From positions 185,527-249,526 of the forward strand of contig CAJJCB010000024.1 of NCBI GenBank assembly GCA_905182565.1: a stretch of 64,000 bases of DNA, read 5' to 3'. The notes below the pieces were generated by a model. The model saw nothing but the letters and a program-made list of their open reading frames with translations. It was not told where the DNA came from and searched no databases. Made by a program: the position numbers and the translations under genes. The first letter of the stretch is position 1. Each line of letters opens with the position of its first letter. Positions 29,189 to 37,965 of the stretch are shown piece by piece. The stretch is from Acidimicrobiaceae bacterium. Lineage in GTDB: Bacteria > Actinomycetota > Acidimicrobiia > Acidimicrobiales > Poriferisodalaceae.

Positions 29189-30682
29189 TCAGTTTGTTTT
29201 TCTAGTGCCTGCATTCGTGCCAGCTAACCTACCGAATACGGCTCCGGCCATGAGTCCTGTCCCGCCGGGGTAGTTTCCGTAAAATAAGCCCCCTACTAAC
29301 TCACCGGCAGCGAATAAACCCGATATTGGGTTTAAGTCAGTATCAAGTACTTGCCCTTTTTCGTTGATTCGTAAACCGCCAAAAGTGAAAGTGAGACCGC
29401 AGGTCACGTTGTAGGCCTGAAAAGGTCCGGTGTCGATTCTGTTAGCCCAGTTAGACTTATTGAGTGCAAGTCCTTTAGTGTTTCGCCCATCTTTGACATT
29501 GGGATTGAAAGTAATTTCATCTGATACTGCTGAGTTAAATTGTGTAATGGTCTTGAACGCTTCTTGCGAGTCGACACCTTCCATTCGAGCACAAAGCTCT
29601 TCAAGTGAGTCTGCCTGAACTTTAGTGACTTGTTTGATACGGTATTCATCTCTAAGTAAATGGTCCACTTTGGCATCAAATATTTGCCATGCGCTGTGGC
29701 TAGGTTGAGCCAGAATTTCGCGACCATATTTTGCATAAGTATAATTTCGGAAATCAGCACCCTCATCTACGAAACGGTTGCCGTCATTATTGATGATCAA
29801 GCCAAATGGGTAACTATGTTTTTGAAACCCATCTCCGACAGCCAAGTCGCCAAACTCGGGAGCGTTGTATTCCCAGCCGACAGCATGAGCCCCACTCCAA
29901 TTTCCGTATGGCATAGCTCCAATTTCTAAAGCCATTTGAATACCATCTCCTGTATTGAAACGGCTCCCTCGTACCTTTGCTAAATCCCAGCCCGGACCTA
30001 AATAGCGGGTTCGCCACTCAGTATTGGCTTGGAAGCCGCCGGAGGCGAGTACAACTGAATCAGCATAAATGTCGCTCGCCTTACCGTTACTTCTAACTTG
30101 TACGCCTCGGACTCCTTCATCGTCTACGAGCAGCTTCTTGGCTGCCGTGCCATAGACCAGATCGATATTATTTTTTTTGAAGGCAGATGTAAATGCTTCG
30201 TGTAGGCCTTCGCCACCGCCCCAAGCCTCAACAGTTAGGCCGCCCCAAAACTTGAATCTTCCGTCTACTTTAAATGCTTGGCGCCCCCAAATTGGAGCAA
30301 ATCTGACGCCCTTGGTCTGCATCCAACTCACGGTTTTGTAGCTTTCAGAAACTAACGTATTGGCTAGTTCTGGGTCAGTTCTATAATCAGTTACTCGACC
30401 CATATCTTCATAGAAATCACCTTCGCTATATACACCAAAGTCTGTCATTTCAATTTCTGAGTCAGTTAGATCCGGCATTAAATTTTTAAGATCTTCAACG
30501 CCGTTATAAGCAAATCGGATGGCTCCAGCGGTGAAGCGGGTGTTACCACCGGATTCTGCCATAGGTGCTCTTTCCAGAACGAGCACCTTTGCTCCTTGGT
30601 CCGTAGCAGCTAGCGCTGCGCATGCGGCCGCGTTCCCTGCCCCAACCACCACAACGTCGTAATTTTCTGTTCTGTCGACCAT
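29189..30682 (-). CDS. FAD-dependent dehydrogenase of the fumarate reductase/TcuA (tricarballylate dehydrogenase) type
   Basis: 497-residue flavoprotein. The FAD motif GAGNAAACAAL (14-24) with Asn after GAG, and ESGGNTRF (43-50), are typical of TcuA/CobZ-like proteins; the C-terminal FAD segment GLFAAGELVGGLFYGNYPGGTGLM is intact. Related enzymes oxidise tricarballylate or other dicarboxylates, or reduce ketosteroids; the substrate is not determined. Lone gene: 208 bp before isocitrate dehydrogenase, and upstream lies the decayed remnant at 31014. ATG start. Confidence 0.86.
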   Translation of the reverse strand: MVDRTENYDVVVVGAGNAAACAALAATDQGAKVLVLERAPMAESGGNTRFTAGAIRFAYNGVEDLKNLMPDLTDSEIEMTDFGVYSEGDFYEDMGRVTDYRTDPELANTLVSESYKTVSWMQTKGVRFAPIWGRQAFKVDGRFKFWGGLTVEAWGGGEGLHEAFTSAFKKNNIDLVYGTAAKKLLVDDEGVRGVQVRSNGKASDIYADSVVLASGGFQANTEWRTRYLGPGWDLAKVRGSRFNTGDGIQMALEIGAMPYGNWSGAHAVGWEYNAPEFGDLAVGDGFQKHSYPFGLIINNDGNRFVDEGADFRNYTYAKYGREILAQPSHSAWQIFDAKVDHLLRDEYRIKQVTKVQADSLEELCARMEGVDSQEAFKTITQFNSAVSDEITFNPNVKDGRNTKGLALNKSNWANRIDTGPFQAYNVTCGLTFTFGGLRINEKGQVLDTDLNPISGLFAAGELVGGLFYGNYPGGTGLMAGAVFGRLAGTNAGTRKTN

Positions 30683-31013
30683 GGGAGGGTGTTTTCCTAT
30701 CTCGGATTAGTTTGATGTTAAGCAATATGAATGTCGGGCTTTTGAGTTTGGCCGTAGCGATCACGACACAAGCCTTCAAACTATTTCAACCTAGACCGTT
30801 TCTGCGGCATTCGGGTTCAACTTTTATAGTTATGCCTTCTCATCAAAACTACAAAAAACATTCAAACTTCACTGAGGGTGTTTATTGGAGATGAAGGAGC
30901 GTTAAATTGGTGTGTCTCGCGATGCTTGATGTCAACGCTAGCCAACAGGCCAAGTGCGTAAAATCTCATGGCTCGCTTCTAGTAGGGGATTACGACCCGC
31001 CGGCTCGTATTGT
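30683..31013. other. Gene-free stretch
   Basis: 331 bases between the start of the TcuA-like gene and the stop of the remnant at 31014. I see no convincing coding frame, tRNA-like fold or terminator. It should contain the promoter of the TcuA-like gene, but no clear -35/-10 pair stands out. Confidence 0.5.
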
Positions 31014-31370
31014 TTAGGTTTGGAGTGCTTCAGCAAGTGAGGTATGGAACATTCCCAGTGCTGGTTCGTTAGATCCTATGTGGATCACAGAAGCGAAATT
31101 AGATCTGAATCCTCGTTGCACTCTTGTCATTGCAGCGAAGTCTTCGTTTACGACCGTGGCGATTGTTAGTTGCAATGGAAACGAAGTGGTATCTCGAGCA
31201 AGAGTTGAACCCAGTTCCGGAAGGTCAGATGTTAGAGCTACTAGCTGGGGCATGCGTGCGAATACGCCCTTTTACTCGCGCCGGAGATGGTCTGGGCTCG
31301 TATAGTCGTATGTATAGACCGTCGTGGCTTCAGTTGTCCATGATTGGGCTAAAGCGTGGTTTTCAATCTT
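31014..31370 (-). pseudogene. Decayed gene remnant, resembling the C-terminus of a Rieske-type oxygenase alpha subunit
   Basis: An in-frame protein-like stretch ends at the TAA at 31014-31016. The last ~85 codons include NEDFAAMTRVQRGF, then IGSNEPALGMFHTSLAEAL, a pattern like the end of ring-hydroxylating oxygenase alpha subunits (E/D..vQrG...lg..E..l..FH). Reading upstream in the same frame, the TAA at 31272-31274 interrupts, but the frame continues as VYTYDYTSPDHLRRE back to a TAG at 31371-31373. No Rieske or iron-site motifs remain. Most simply, a 5'-deleted, nonsense-bearing relic. An 84-residue intact protein from the ATG at 31253 is the alternative. Confidence 0.45.
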
Positions 31371-31417
31371 CTAACTTCTTGCATGCACGGTAAGGCAATG
31401 GAACCTACGATTAAATA

Positions 31418-32512
31418 ATGGGTGCACAAAAGAATGCCAACGAAATAATTAATATGCGTTCAACCGTTATCGAGAACGTTGTCGGCAAGTTGTTCCTGAA
31501 TGCTGGGTGTTCCGTCAACGAAAGTTTGCGTATAGCCAGGAGTCTGGTTGATGCAAATCTTACTGGTCATGATAGTCATGGAATCATCAGAGTTACTAGG
31601 TATCTTGACTGGCTCAAACAAGGGGTGCAGATTGCTGATCAGGAGATCGAAATTCTGGTCGATAATGGTTCGTTGTTACTCGTTGATGGGTCTTATGGAA
31701 TGGGTCAAACCGTAGGTCCGCAAGCCGTCGACTTGGGGATAGAACGGGCTAAACAACATGGGCTATCGATAGTGGCACTTCGCAAAGCCGGACATCTAGG
31801 GCGCATTGGTGAGTACGCAGAGATGGCTGCTGGCTCTGACTTGATATCAATTCATCTTGTAAACGTTGCCTCGTCTCAGTTAGTTGCTCCTTTTGGTTCA
31901 AAAGATCGGCGGATGGGAACAAATCCAATGGCGTTCGGAGTCCCGGTTCCAGGAGAAAATCCGATAGTGCATGACTTTGCTACGTCGGTTGTTGCTGAAG
32001 GAAAAGCGATGGTTGCGCTTCAAGGTGGAGCGCCTCTACCGCCGGACTCACTTGTGGGTCCATCCGGCGAATTAACTGATGATCCAGCTGTGCTGTACGA
32101 AATCAGAGAAGGGAATGCACCAAATGCAGCCAGGGGATCTGGAGCTCTTAGAGCAATGGGTGACCATAAGGGATCGGGTCTTTCTGTAATGTGTGAGTTG
32201 TTGGCTGGAGCGCTTACCGGAACTGGAACAGCAGGACCTGGAAAAATAAGATTCGCAAATGGCATGCTTTCCATCTATCTGGACCCAAATCAGATAGATC
32301 CGTCGAACGAGTTCGCAGGTGGTGTCACTGACTATATTGAATGGTTTCTCTCCGCTACTCCAAGCTCTGAAGGAAAATCCGTGCGTTTACCTGGTCAAAT
32401 AGAGATAGAACGGCGGGAGGCTCGAATTCGGGATGGACTGGATGTTCCGATTGAGGTTTGGGCAGGGATAAAAAATGCTGCTAAGACGGCCGGAATTGAT
32501 GTGCCTAGTTAA
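31418..32512 (+). CDS. Malate/L-lactate dehydrogenase (Ldh2) family NAD(P) oxidoreductase
   Basis: 364 residues (an ATG at 31454 would shorten it by 12). Family segments are GHDSHGIIRV with the catalytic His, GHLGRIGEYAE, GTNPMAFGVPVP, FATSVVAEGK and DHKGSGLSVMCELLAG. The family covers malate, lactate, sulfolactate, ureidoglycolate and 2,3-diketogulonate dehydrogenases, all reducing 2-oxo acids. The spacing of the middle loop (ALQGGAPLP) does not match a subtype I know. Flanked upstream by the remnant; convergent with the acyl-CoA-dehydrogenase-like gene. Confidence 0.86.
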   Translation: MGAQKNANEIINMRSTVIENVVGKLFLNAGCSVNESLRIARSLVDANLTGHDSHGIIRVTRYLDWLKQGVQIADQEIEILVDNGSLLLVDGSYGMGQTVGPQAVDLGIERAKQHGLSIVALRKAGHLGRIGEYAEMAAGSDLISIHLVNVASSQLVAPFGSKDRRMGTNPMAFGVPVPGENPIVHDFATSVVAEGKAMVALQGGAPLPPDSLVGPSGELTDDPAVLYEIREGNAPNAARGSGALRAMGDHKGSGLSVMCELLAGALTGTGTAGPGKIRFANGMLSIYLDPNQIDPSNEFAGGVTDYIEWFLSATPSSEGKSVRLPGQIEIERREARIRDGLDVPIEVWAGIKNAAKTAGIDVPS

Positions 32513-32550
32513 AGGCCCTTTACCCTTCAGGAGAATTAGCTTTTAAACAC

Positions 32551-33732
32551 TTACAGTCCTGACGCAACCTCATCTAATCCAAGCATAACTCGACCAGCCA
32601 ATTCCATAACTGGTTCACCGACCATCATATGTTGAGCAGCTACGTGCACATCTCGAAAGTTTCGCTGCAGCGGGGAATCATCGAATATAGAAGTGCCTCC
32701 AGCGATTGTGTACATCCGCTCCGTGACATCTTTCGCCGTGGCGACTGCATGAAAAGTTGCTGTCCTTAATGCTCTACGCGATTCCAAAGAACTTTTGTGC
32801 GTTGCGACCTCGGCCCATGTCTCGCGAATGGTCTGATAGAACAATGCTTTGGATGCGCGCAAGTTAGTGTCAGCTAATGCAACGTCCTTGTGTAGCGAAC
32901 TTCGATGCGCCATTGTTCTGGTTGAACCTTGAGGCGTTTTTTCTTTAGCAACATTTATGAGTTCGTCGACAGACGCTCGTGCCATACCAAGGCAGACAGC
33001 ACCTATAGGTATTGCTAAAAAGCCGAACTTTGGGTATCGGTAAATCTGCTCTGATGCGAACTCCGAAAGCGAAAGATCCTCGACCATCGCAACTCGTTTC
33101 GATGGCAGGAAAATATTCTCGGCCGTATATGAAGTTGACCCGCTCCCTCTCAAACCTGAGACATGCCAATTGTCCAGAAAGTTAATTTCACCTGGCTGAA
33201 AAAATGCTCTAGCTTCAACGAAATTCCCGTCTGCGTCTCGAATTTTTTCACCATTTTGATCCGTTATTAAGACCCCACCAGAGATCCATGCAGCATTCAG
33301 TGATCCAGAGCCCCAATCCCAACGGCCATTCACCAAAAACCCCGAATTGCCATCTTTCATAGCTGGTGTGGCAGTTCCGGAGTAAGCAAAAACCCCACTC
33401 GTAATGACGTACGGATCTGACGTGATTTCGGCAGACATCGAAGGGTCGAGGGCGGGCAGCATGTATTGCGACGTGGCACCAATAAAAACGCACCAAGCTG
33501 CAGAGCCACTGGCTTCAGCCAAGATTTCGCATACTTGACAAAATGTTTCAGGGCTGGATCCAAGTCCGCCTAGGCCGACGGGAGTGCAAATTTTGTAAAA
33601 CCCAGCTTTTGCCAGATCGAGAGCTAAAGACTGGGGTAGTTGCCTAGAACCTTCAATCTGGTTAATCTGCTTCCTTAGTAGTGGCTGAAAATCGACTGCC
33701 TTCTGGAGTAGTTCACTGTCAACTGAGCTCAT
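32551..33732 (-). CDS. Acyl-CoA dehydrogenase-fold flavin monooxygenase/dehydrogenase
   Basis: About 393 residues from the ATG at 33732. This start is supported because the frame of the upstream beta-oxidation gene, if read through its TGA, ends at 33734-33736, one base before this ATG; TTG/ATG starts at 33774/33765 would overlap it. It has the acyl-CoA dehydrogenase three-domain layout (VGLGGLGSSPETFCQV, WDWGSGSLNAAWISGG, the C-terminal helical type-2 domain) but lacks a clear catalytic Glu segment. This resembles the group-D flavin monooxygenases such as HpaB/DszC-like and HsaA-like proteins, which use reduced FMN/FAD from a partner. Substrate unknown. Confidence 0.82.
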   Translation of the reverse strand: MSSVDSELLQKAVDFQPLLRKQINQIEGSRQLPQSLALDLAKAGFYKICTPVGLGGLGSSPETFCQVCEILAEASGSAAWCVFIGATSQYMLPALDPSMSAEITSDPYVITSGVFAYSGTATPAMKDGNSGFLVNGRWDWGSGSLNAAWISGGVLITDQNGEKIRDADGNFVEARAFFQPGEINFLDNWHVSGLRGSGSTSYTAENIFLPSKRVAMVEDLSLSEFASEQIYRYPKFGFLAIPIGAVCLGMARASVDELINVAKEKTPQGSTRTMAHRSSLHKDVALADTNLRASKALFYQTIRETWAEVATHKSSLESRRALRTATFHAVATAKDVTERMYTIAGGTSIFDDSPLQRNFRDVHVAAQHMMVGEPVMELAGRVMLGLDEVASGL

Positions 33733-33874
33733 ATCAGTTCGAGTAACTTTGTAGCTGTTTATCATCAGTAGCAAGTCGTTCTAAGAGAGGCGAGAGGTTC
33801 CAATGCTCGCCTCCTTGGCTGACGCTGTGCTCCTTGATTTTTTGAACTAATTCCTGGAGTCCGATTGTGTCAGC

Positions 33875-35809
33875 TCAGAACATTGGGCCCCCTGTGTACA
33901 TAGGCCATCCATAGCCATTAATCCAAACAACATCAACGTCGCTTCCTCTTATGGCGATTTCTTCCTCAAGGATTTTTGCGCCTTCATTAACCATCGGATA
34001 AAGGCAACGTTCGAGAATCTCTTGATTCGTGATCTCTCTCTGAGGTATGTGTTTGGATTCAGCAAATTCGCGAATTAGTGCAACTACGTCTTGGTCAGGA
34101 GTTGGTGCTCTAGTTGTGGAGTCGTAGGTGTAAAAGCCAAGACCATTCTTTTGGCCTCGCCTTCCCGTTTCGCAAAGTATCTCTCGAATAGTTGAACTTG
34201 ACGAAGTGGATTCTTGCCAGCCAATGTCGAGGCCAGCGAGGTCCATCATTGCAAACGGTCCCATCGGGAACCCAAAATCGAAGAGCACCTGGTCTATCTG
34301 TGCCGGAGTCGCTCCTTCTAAAAGCATTTTTTCAGCTTCAATACCGCGCATAAACAACATTCGATTTCCGATGAAACCATGACAGACGCCACATAGAACT
34401 GGAGTCTTTTTTATTCTCTTGCCGATTGACATGGCAGTTGCTATTACGGAGTCTGAGGTAGCATCTCCACGAACGACCTCCAACATTTTCATAACATTTG
34501 CCGGCGAAAAAAAGTGCATTCCGACCACTGATTCGGGCCGATTCGTCGCAGACGCGATTTCGTTAATGTCGAGTGCTGAAGTGTTGGATGCGAGGATCGC
34601 ACCTGGATGACAAATTGCGTCAAGTTCCCTAAATATTTCTTTCTTCAAATCCATGTTTTCAAAAACTGCCTCAATGATGAGGTCGCAATCAGCAAAGGAA
34701 TTTTTGTCCGTCGAGGAGCTAATTAATGCCATTCGATTCTCGACATCTTCAGAAGTGATTCCCCCTCGCGCAGCTGTTCGTTCATAGTTCGCACGAACAA
34801 CAGCGAGACCGCGATTCAAACTTTCCTGGTCACGTTCCACCAATGTGACTGGTATTCCAATGTTCACAAAGTTCATGGCAATCCCGCCGCCCATAGTTCC
34901 TGCGCCTAAGATCCCGCATCGTTGGATGTCTATTAGAGAAGTATCTTTAGGCAGTCCAGGAATCTTTAGCGCAGCGCGTTCAGCAAAGAAATAGTACTGC
35001 TGTGCTGTGGATTGAAGCCCGCGCATCAAATCACTAAAAAGTTCCTGCTCGCGAGTTAGACCAGCTTCAAACGGTAAATTCACGGCAGCTTCAATACAGC
35101 GAATGTTGTATTCAGGGGCAAGAAAACCACGTGTTTTTTTAGCGATCGATTTACGGAAGTTATCAAAAAGACTTACCTCGGCGTCAGAAATTTTGTCACT
35201 TCTGTCACGGATGCGGAGCAGTGGCAACGAATCTGACACCGCCCGCTCGGCAAAGGCAATTGCTCCGATTTCTAAATCATCAACAATTTCGTCAATTAGG
35301 CCGCATTCAAGCGCTTCGCTTGCTGAAATGGGCTCTCCACTGGTCATCATTTCCAGAGCCTTAGCAGGTCCTGTAACGCGCGGTAGACGCTGGGTGCCTC
35401 CAGCGCCCGGGAGGAGTCCTAGCTTTACTTCCGGTAGGCCGAATTGAGCTGTTTCAAGAGCCACTCGGTAGTGAGCACACAGCGCTACTTCTAAACCGCC
35501 TCCAAGCGCCGTGCCATGAATAGCTGCGATTACTGGCTTAGAACAATTTTCCATTGCATCTTGTCCGGCCTGCAAACTTGGTGGCTTAGGGGCTTGCGAA
35601 AACTCGGTGATGTCCGCTCCAGCAATAAACGTTCTGCCGTCGCAGATAAGCACAATTGCAGTGGCAGATGAGGTCTCTGCTTCTTTAATTCCGTCGATTA
35701 ACCCTTGACGCACATGGTAGCTAAGAGCGTTGACCGGTGGATTCGAGATTGTGATGACAGCGATGTCACCTTTTTGTTCGAGTCGAACAGATTCCGTTAG
35801 TTGGGCCAT
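33875..35809 (-). CDS. Bifunctional enoyl-CoA hydratase/3-hydroxyacyl-CoA dehydrogenase, cut short by an in-frame TGA
   Basis: 644 residues to the TGA at 33875-33877. The order is enoyl-CoA hydratase (catalytic Glu at E107 and E127 in GGGLEVAL and GLPEVKLG), then NAD-binding GAGTMGGG (302-309), then 3-hydroxyacyl-CoA dehydrogenase with GMHFFSPANVM. It stops after YTGGPMF, where the family continues GGPMF-[WY]-AD. The same frame does continue: after the TGA come ADTIGLQELV and 36 more residues to a TGA at 33734-33736, giving the normal ~691-residue size. Hence TGG to TGA at one base, in a protein otherwise complete: recent nonsense mutation, sequence error, or read-through. Part of fatty-acid or related acyl-CoA beta-oxidation. 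Confidence 0.9.
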   Translation of the reverse strand: MAQLTESVRLEQKGDIAVITISNPPVNALSYHVRQGLIDGIKEAETSSATAIVLICDGRTFIAGADITEFSQAPKPPSLQAGQDAMENCSKPVIAAIHGTALGGGLEVALCAHYRVALETAQFGLPEVKLGLLPGAGGTQRLPRVTGPAKALEMMTSGEPISASEALECGLIDEIVDDLEIGAIAFAERAVSDSLPLLRIRDRSDKISDAEVSLFDNFRKSIAKKTRGFLAPEYNIRCIEAAVNLPFEAGLTREQELFSDLMRGLQSTAQQYYFFAERAALKIPGLPKDTSLIDIQRCGILGAGTMGGGIAMNFVNIGIPVTLVERDQESLNRGLAVVRANYERTAARGGITSEDVENRMALISSSTDKNSFADCDLIIEAVFENMDLKKEIFRELDAICHPGAILASNTSALDINEIASATNRPESVVGMHFFSPANVMKMLEVVRGDATSDSVIATAMSIGKRIKKTPVLCGVCHGFIGNRMLFMRGIEAEKMLLEGATPAQIDQVLFDFGFPMGPFAMMDLAGLDIGWQESTSSSSTIREILCETGRRGQKNGLGFYTYDSTTRAPTPDQDVVALIREFAESKHIPQREITNQEILERCLYPMVNEGAKILEEEIAIRGSDVDVVWINGYGWPMYTGGPMF

Positions 35810-35922
35810 GCACTAAATCTAGATGGGATATTGGAATATGTCAGTTTCTCCGCAGAGTTTGGCACAGTAGCCAATCAACTTTTATAGTTCAGGCTAGAGT
35901 TTGCTAGCGAAAGGGAGTATCC

Positions 35923-36948
35923 GTGAATCCAACTTCAGATCCGACAGCAGCACCATTCGGTACAGTTTTTTGCGAGTATATGAGCACTGCACGAAGCAGC
36001 GAAAATGGCTACGTTTACGGTGGGGAAGTGGAGCCTTACGGCGACATATCATTCAGCCCAGCAGCGCATGTTTTGCATTACGGTAGCGCCCTCTTTGAAG
36101 GCATGAAAGCGCATCGACAAGAAGACGGAACGTTGGCGATTTTTCGCCTTGATGATCATGTTAGGCGTATGCAGAGGAGCTCGATTAGCATGCGACTGCC
36201 TGCTCCTGATTTTGAATTATTGAGAACAATGATTATTGATACGGTTGAAGCCAATTCTAACGAAGTGCCAGAGCCGCCGGGTTCTTTGTATATCCGTCCG
36301 GCCCTCGTCGGGACTGAACCTAATATCGGAGCAGCAGCGACACCTAGTTCATCAGCCTTGCTTTTTATCGTGAACTGCCCAGTGGGTGATTATTTCAAAG
36401 GTGGAGTTAGGCCGCTTACCTTACTTCTAGAGGAAAACATTCCTCGGACAACTCCTCAATTCGGAATGGTAAAAGCCGGAGCCAATTATGCCATGGCGTT
36501 AGGGCCGACCTTAGATGCCATGGCTGCTACGCCTGGTATCGACCAGCTGCTATTTGCCACAGACGGTGGAATCAGCGAGACAGGCGCCGCAAATTTTTTC
36601 GTTCTCGATGACGACAGATTGGTTACCCGTTCCTTAGACAGTTCATTTTTGCATGGTGTAACTAGGGCTTCGATAATCGAGTTGGCGTCGGATTTAGGTT
36701 ATGTAGTTGAGGAACGTTCGATTCAAGCGACTGAGTTGCAAGAATGGGCGCTTCGTGGAGAGGCTTTTTTAGCTGGCACCGCAGCAGTTATTTCTCCAGT
36801 GGGAACGATTCTAGCGGAAGGCGAATCGATCCAATTTGGTGATGGTCTGCCGGGAGTGAACACTATGAAGCTCCGTGATGCCTTGGTTCAAATTCAAAAT
36901 GGAAAAGCTGACGATATTCATCACTGGCTAACCAATGTCGCTGGGTGA
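35923..36948 (+). CDS. ilvE: Branched-chain amino acid aminotransferase
   Basis: 341-residue fold-type IV PLP enzyme that interconverts Leu, Ile and Val with their 2-oxo acids using 2-oxoglutarate. The start-region HYGSALFEGMKAH, the PLP-Lys segment FGMVKAGANYAMA, and ISETGAANFFV are diagnostic. GTG start with AAAGGGAG. Divergent from the beta-oxidation gene (113 bp) and first of three forward genes with an LLM and a VOC protein; the link to those two is not obvious. Confidence 0.93.
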   Translation: MNPTSDPTAAPFGTVFCEYMSTARSSENGYVYGGEVEPYGDISFSPAAHVLHYGSALFEGMKAHRQEDGTLAIFRLDDHVRRMQRSSISMRLPAPDFELLRTMIIDTVEANSNEVPEPPGSLYIRPALVGTEPNIGAAATPSSSALLFIVNCPVGDYFKGGVRPLTLLLEENIPRTTPQFGMVKAGANYAMALGPTLDAMAATPGIDQLLFATDGGISETGAANFFVLDDDRLVTRSLDSSFLHGVTRASIIELASDLGYVVEERSIQATELQEWALRGEAFLAGTAAVISPVGTILAEGESIQFGDGLPGVNTMKLRDALVQIQNGKADDIHHWLTNVAG

Positions 36949-37042
36949 ATTCATAGTCAGCTTAAATTTATTTCAAAATATTATTATGAAATGCTTACGG
37001 TATTAAAAGTAGAAAGTTCCGAAACGAAAGAACAGCAGCGAT

Positions 37043-37933
37043 ATGGTTAAATTTGGATGGCTTTCGCCAGTCATTGGTAATCAATGGAGTGACTTTCAAC
37101 CAATAGTGATTAAGCAATGCGAGTTGATTCTTCCTGAAGTAGCCCCCCATTTTGATAGCGTTTGGATAGCAGATCATTTTTACGGATTTGATGCGCGATC
37201 TGATCCATTTCTGGAGGCCTGGACGACCCTTACTTGGGTTGCAGCTAAGTTTCCTAATGTTGATTTGTGTCACCATGTCTTAGGTCATGGCTACCGACCG
37301 CCTGCCTTAACCGCAAAAATGGCATCTACTTTGCAGGTCTTAAGTGGTAATCGTTTTACGTTAGGGATTGGTGCTGGTTGGCGTGAGGAAGAGTACCTTG
37401 CGTACGGGTATGACTTTCCAAAGCCGTCGATCCGATTCAAGCAGTTAGAAGAAGTAGTCGAAATATGCCGGCTAATGTGGTCGAACTTAGACCCTAGCTA
37501 CGAAGGTAATTACTTTAAAATCGACCACGCCTCAGCACCACCTCTGCCAGACATTCCTCCCGGGATCTGTATTGGCGCTGCAGGAGAAAAAATTGGACTA
37601 CCACTTGCTGCAAAACTCGGTGATGGCTGGAACACAACTTGGCGAGGAAAACTAGAAACTTATAGACGGAAACGCGACATAGTTTTAGAAAATATTGAAA
37701 AATGGGATCGGAGCAGATCTGATGTTGAATTCTGTTTAACAATTGAACGAGCCTTACCCGCAGGGGATGCCGATTCTCAGGAGTTTCTCGAGTTTCTTAA
37801 TACACTAGTCGGAGAGGGAGTTGACCATTTCGTTCTTGACTTTGGAAACCCTGATCACACAGATGACGCACTCCGTTTCATTGAACAGGTAATGGGTCCT
37901 CTAAGAACGAGCTATAACGAAATCAGTAGTTAA
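37043..37933 (+). CDS. LLM-class F420-dependent oxidoreductase
   Basis: 296-residue TIM-barrel protein of the luciferase superfamily. Segments FDSVWIADHFYGF, GNRFTLGIGAGWREEEYLAYG and ICIGAAGEKIGLPLAAKLGDGWN are typical of the F420-dependent actinobacterial members. Third LLM gene in the window, distinct from those at 9897 and 16965. Lies 94 bp after ilvE and 32 bp before the VOC gene, on the same strand; the LLM and VOC genes probably form one transcript. Substrate unknown. Confidence 0.87.
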   Translation: MVKFGWLSPVIGNQWSDFQPIVIKQCELILPEVAPHFDSVWIADHFYGFDARSDPFLEAWTTLTWVAAKFPNVDLCHHVLGHGYRPPALTAKMASTLQVLSGNRFTLGIGAGWREEEYLAYGYDFPKPSIRFKQLEEVVEICRLMWSNLDPSYEGNYFKIDHASAPPLPDIPPGICIGAAGEKIGLPLAAKLGDGWNTTWRGKLETYRRKRDIVLENIEKWDRSRSDVEFCLTIERALPAGDADSQEFLEFLNTLVGEGVDHFVLDFGNPDHTDDALRFIEQVMGPLRTSYNEISS

Positions 37934-37965
37934 CCTGTAGTCACAGGTTTGGACAAGGAAGCAAA

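Noticed and set aside
33875..33877. TGA as a Trp codon throughout the genome (code 4/25)
   Set aside because: Other genes here stop at TGA at sensible ends (e.g. deoD, the LLM gene before PhyH) and Trp is written TGG in the same gene's extension and elsewhere, so a general recoding does not fit.
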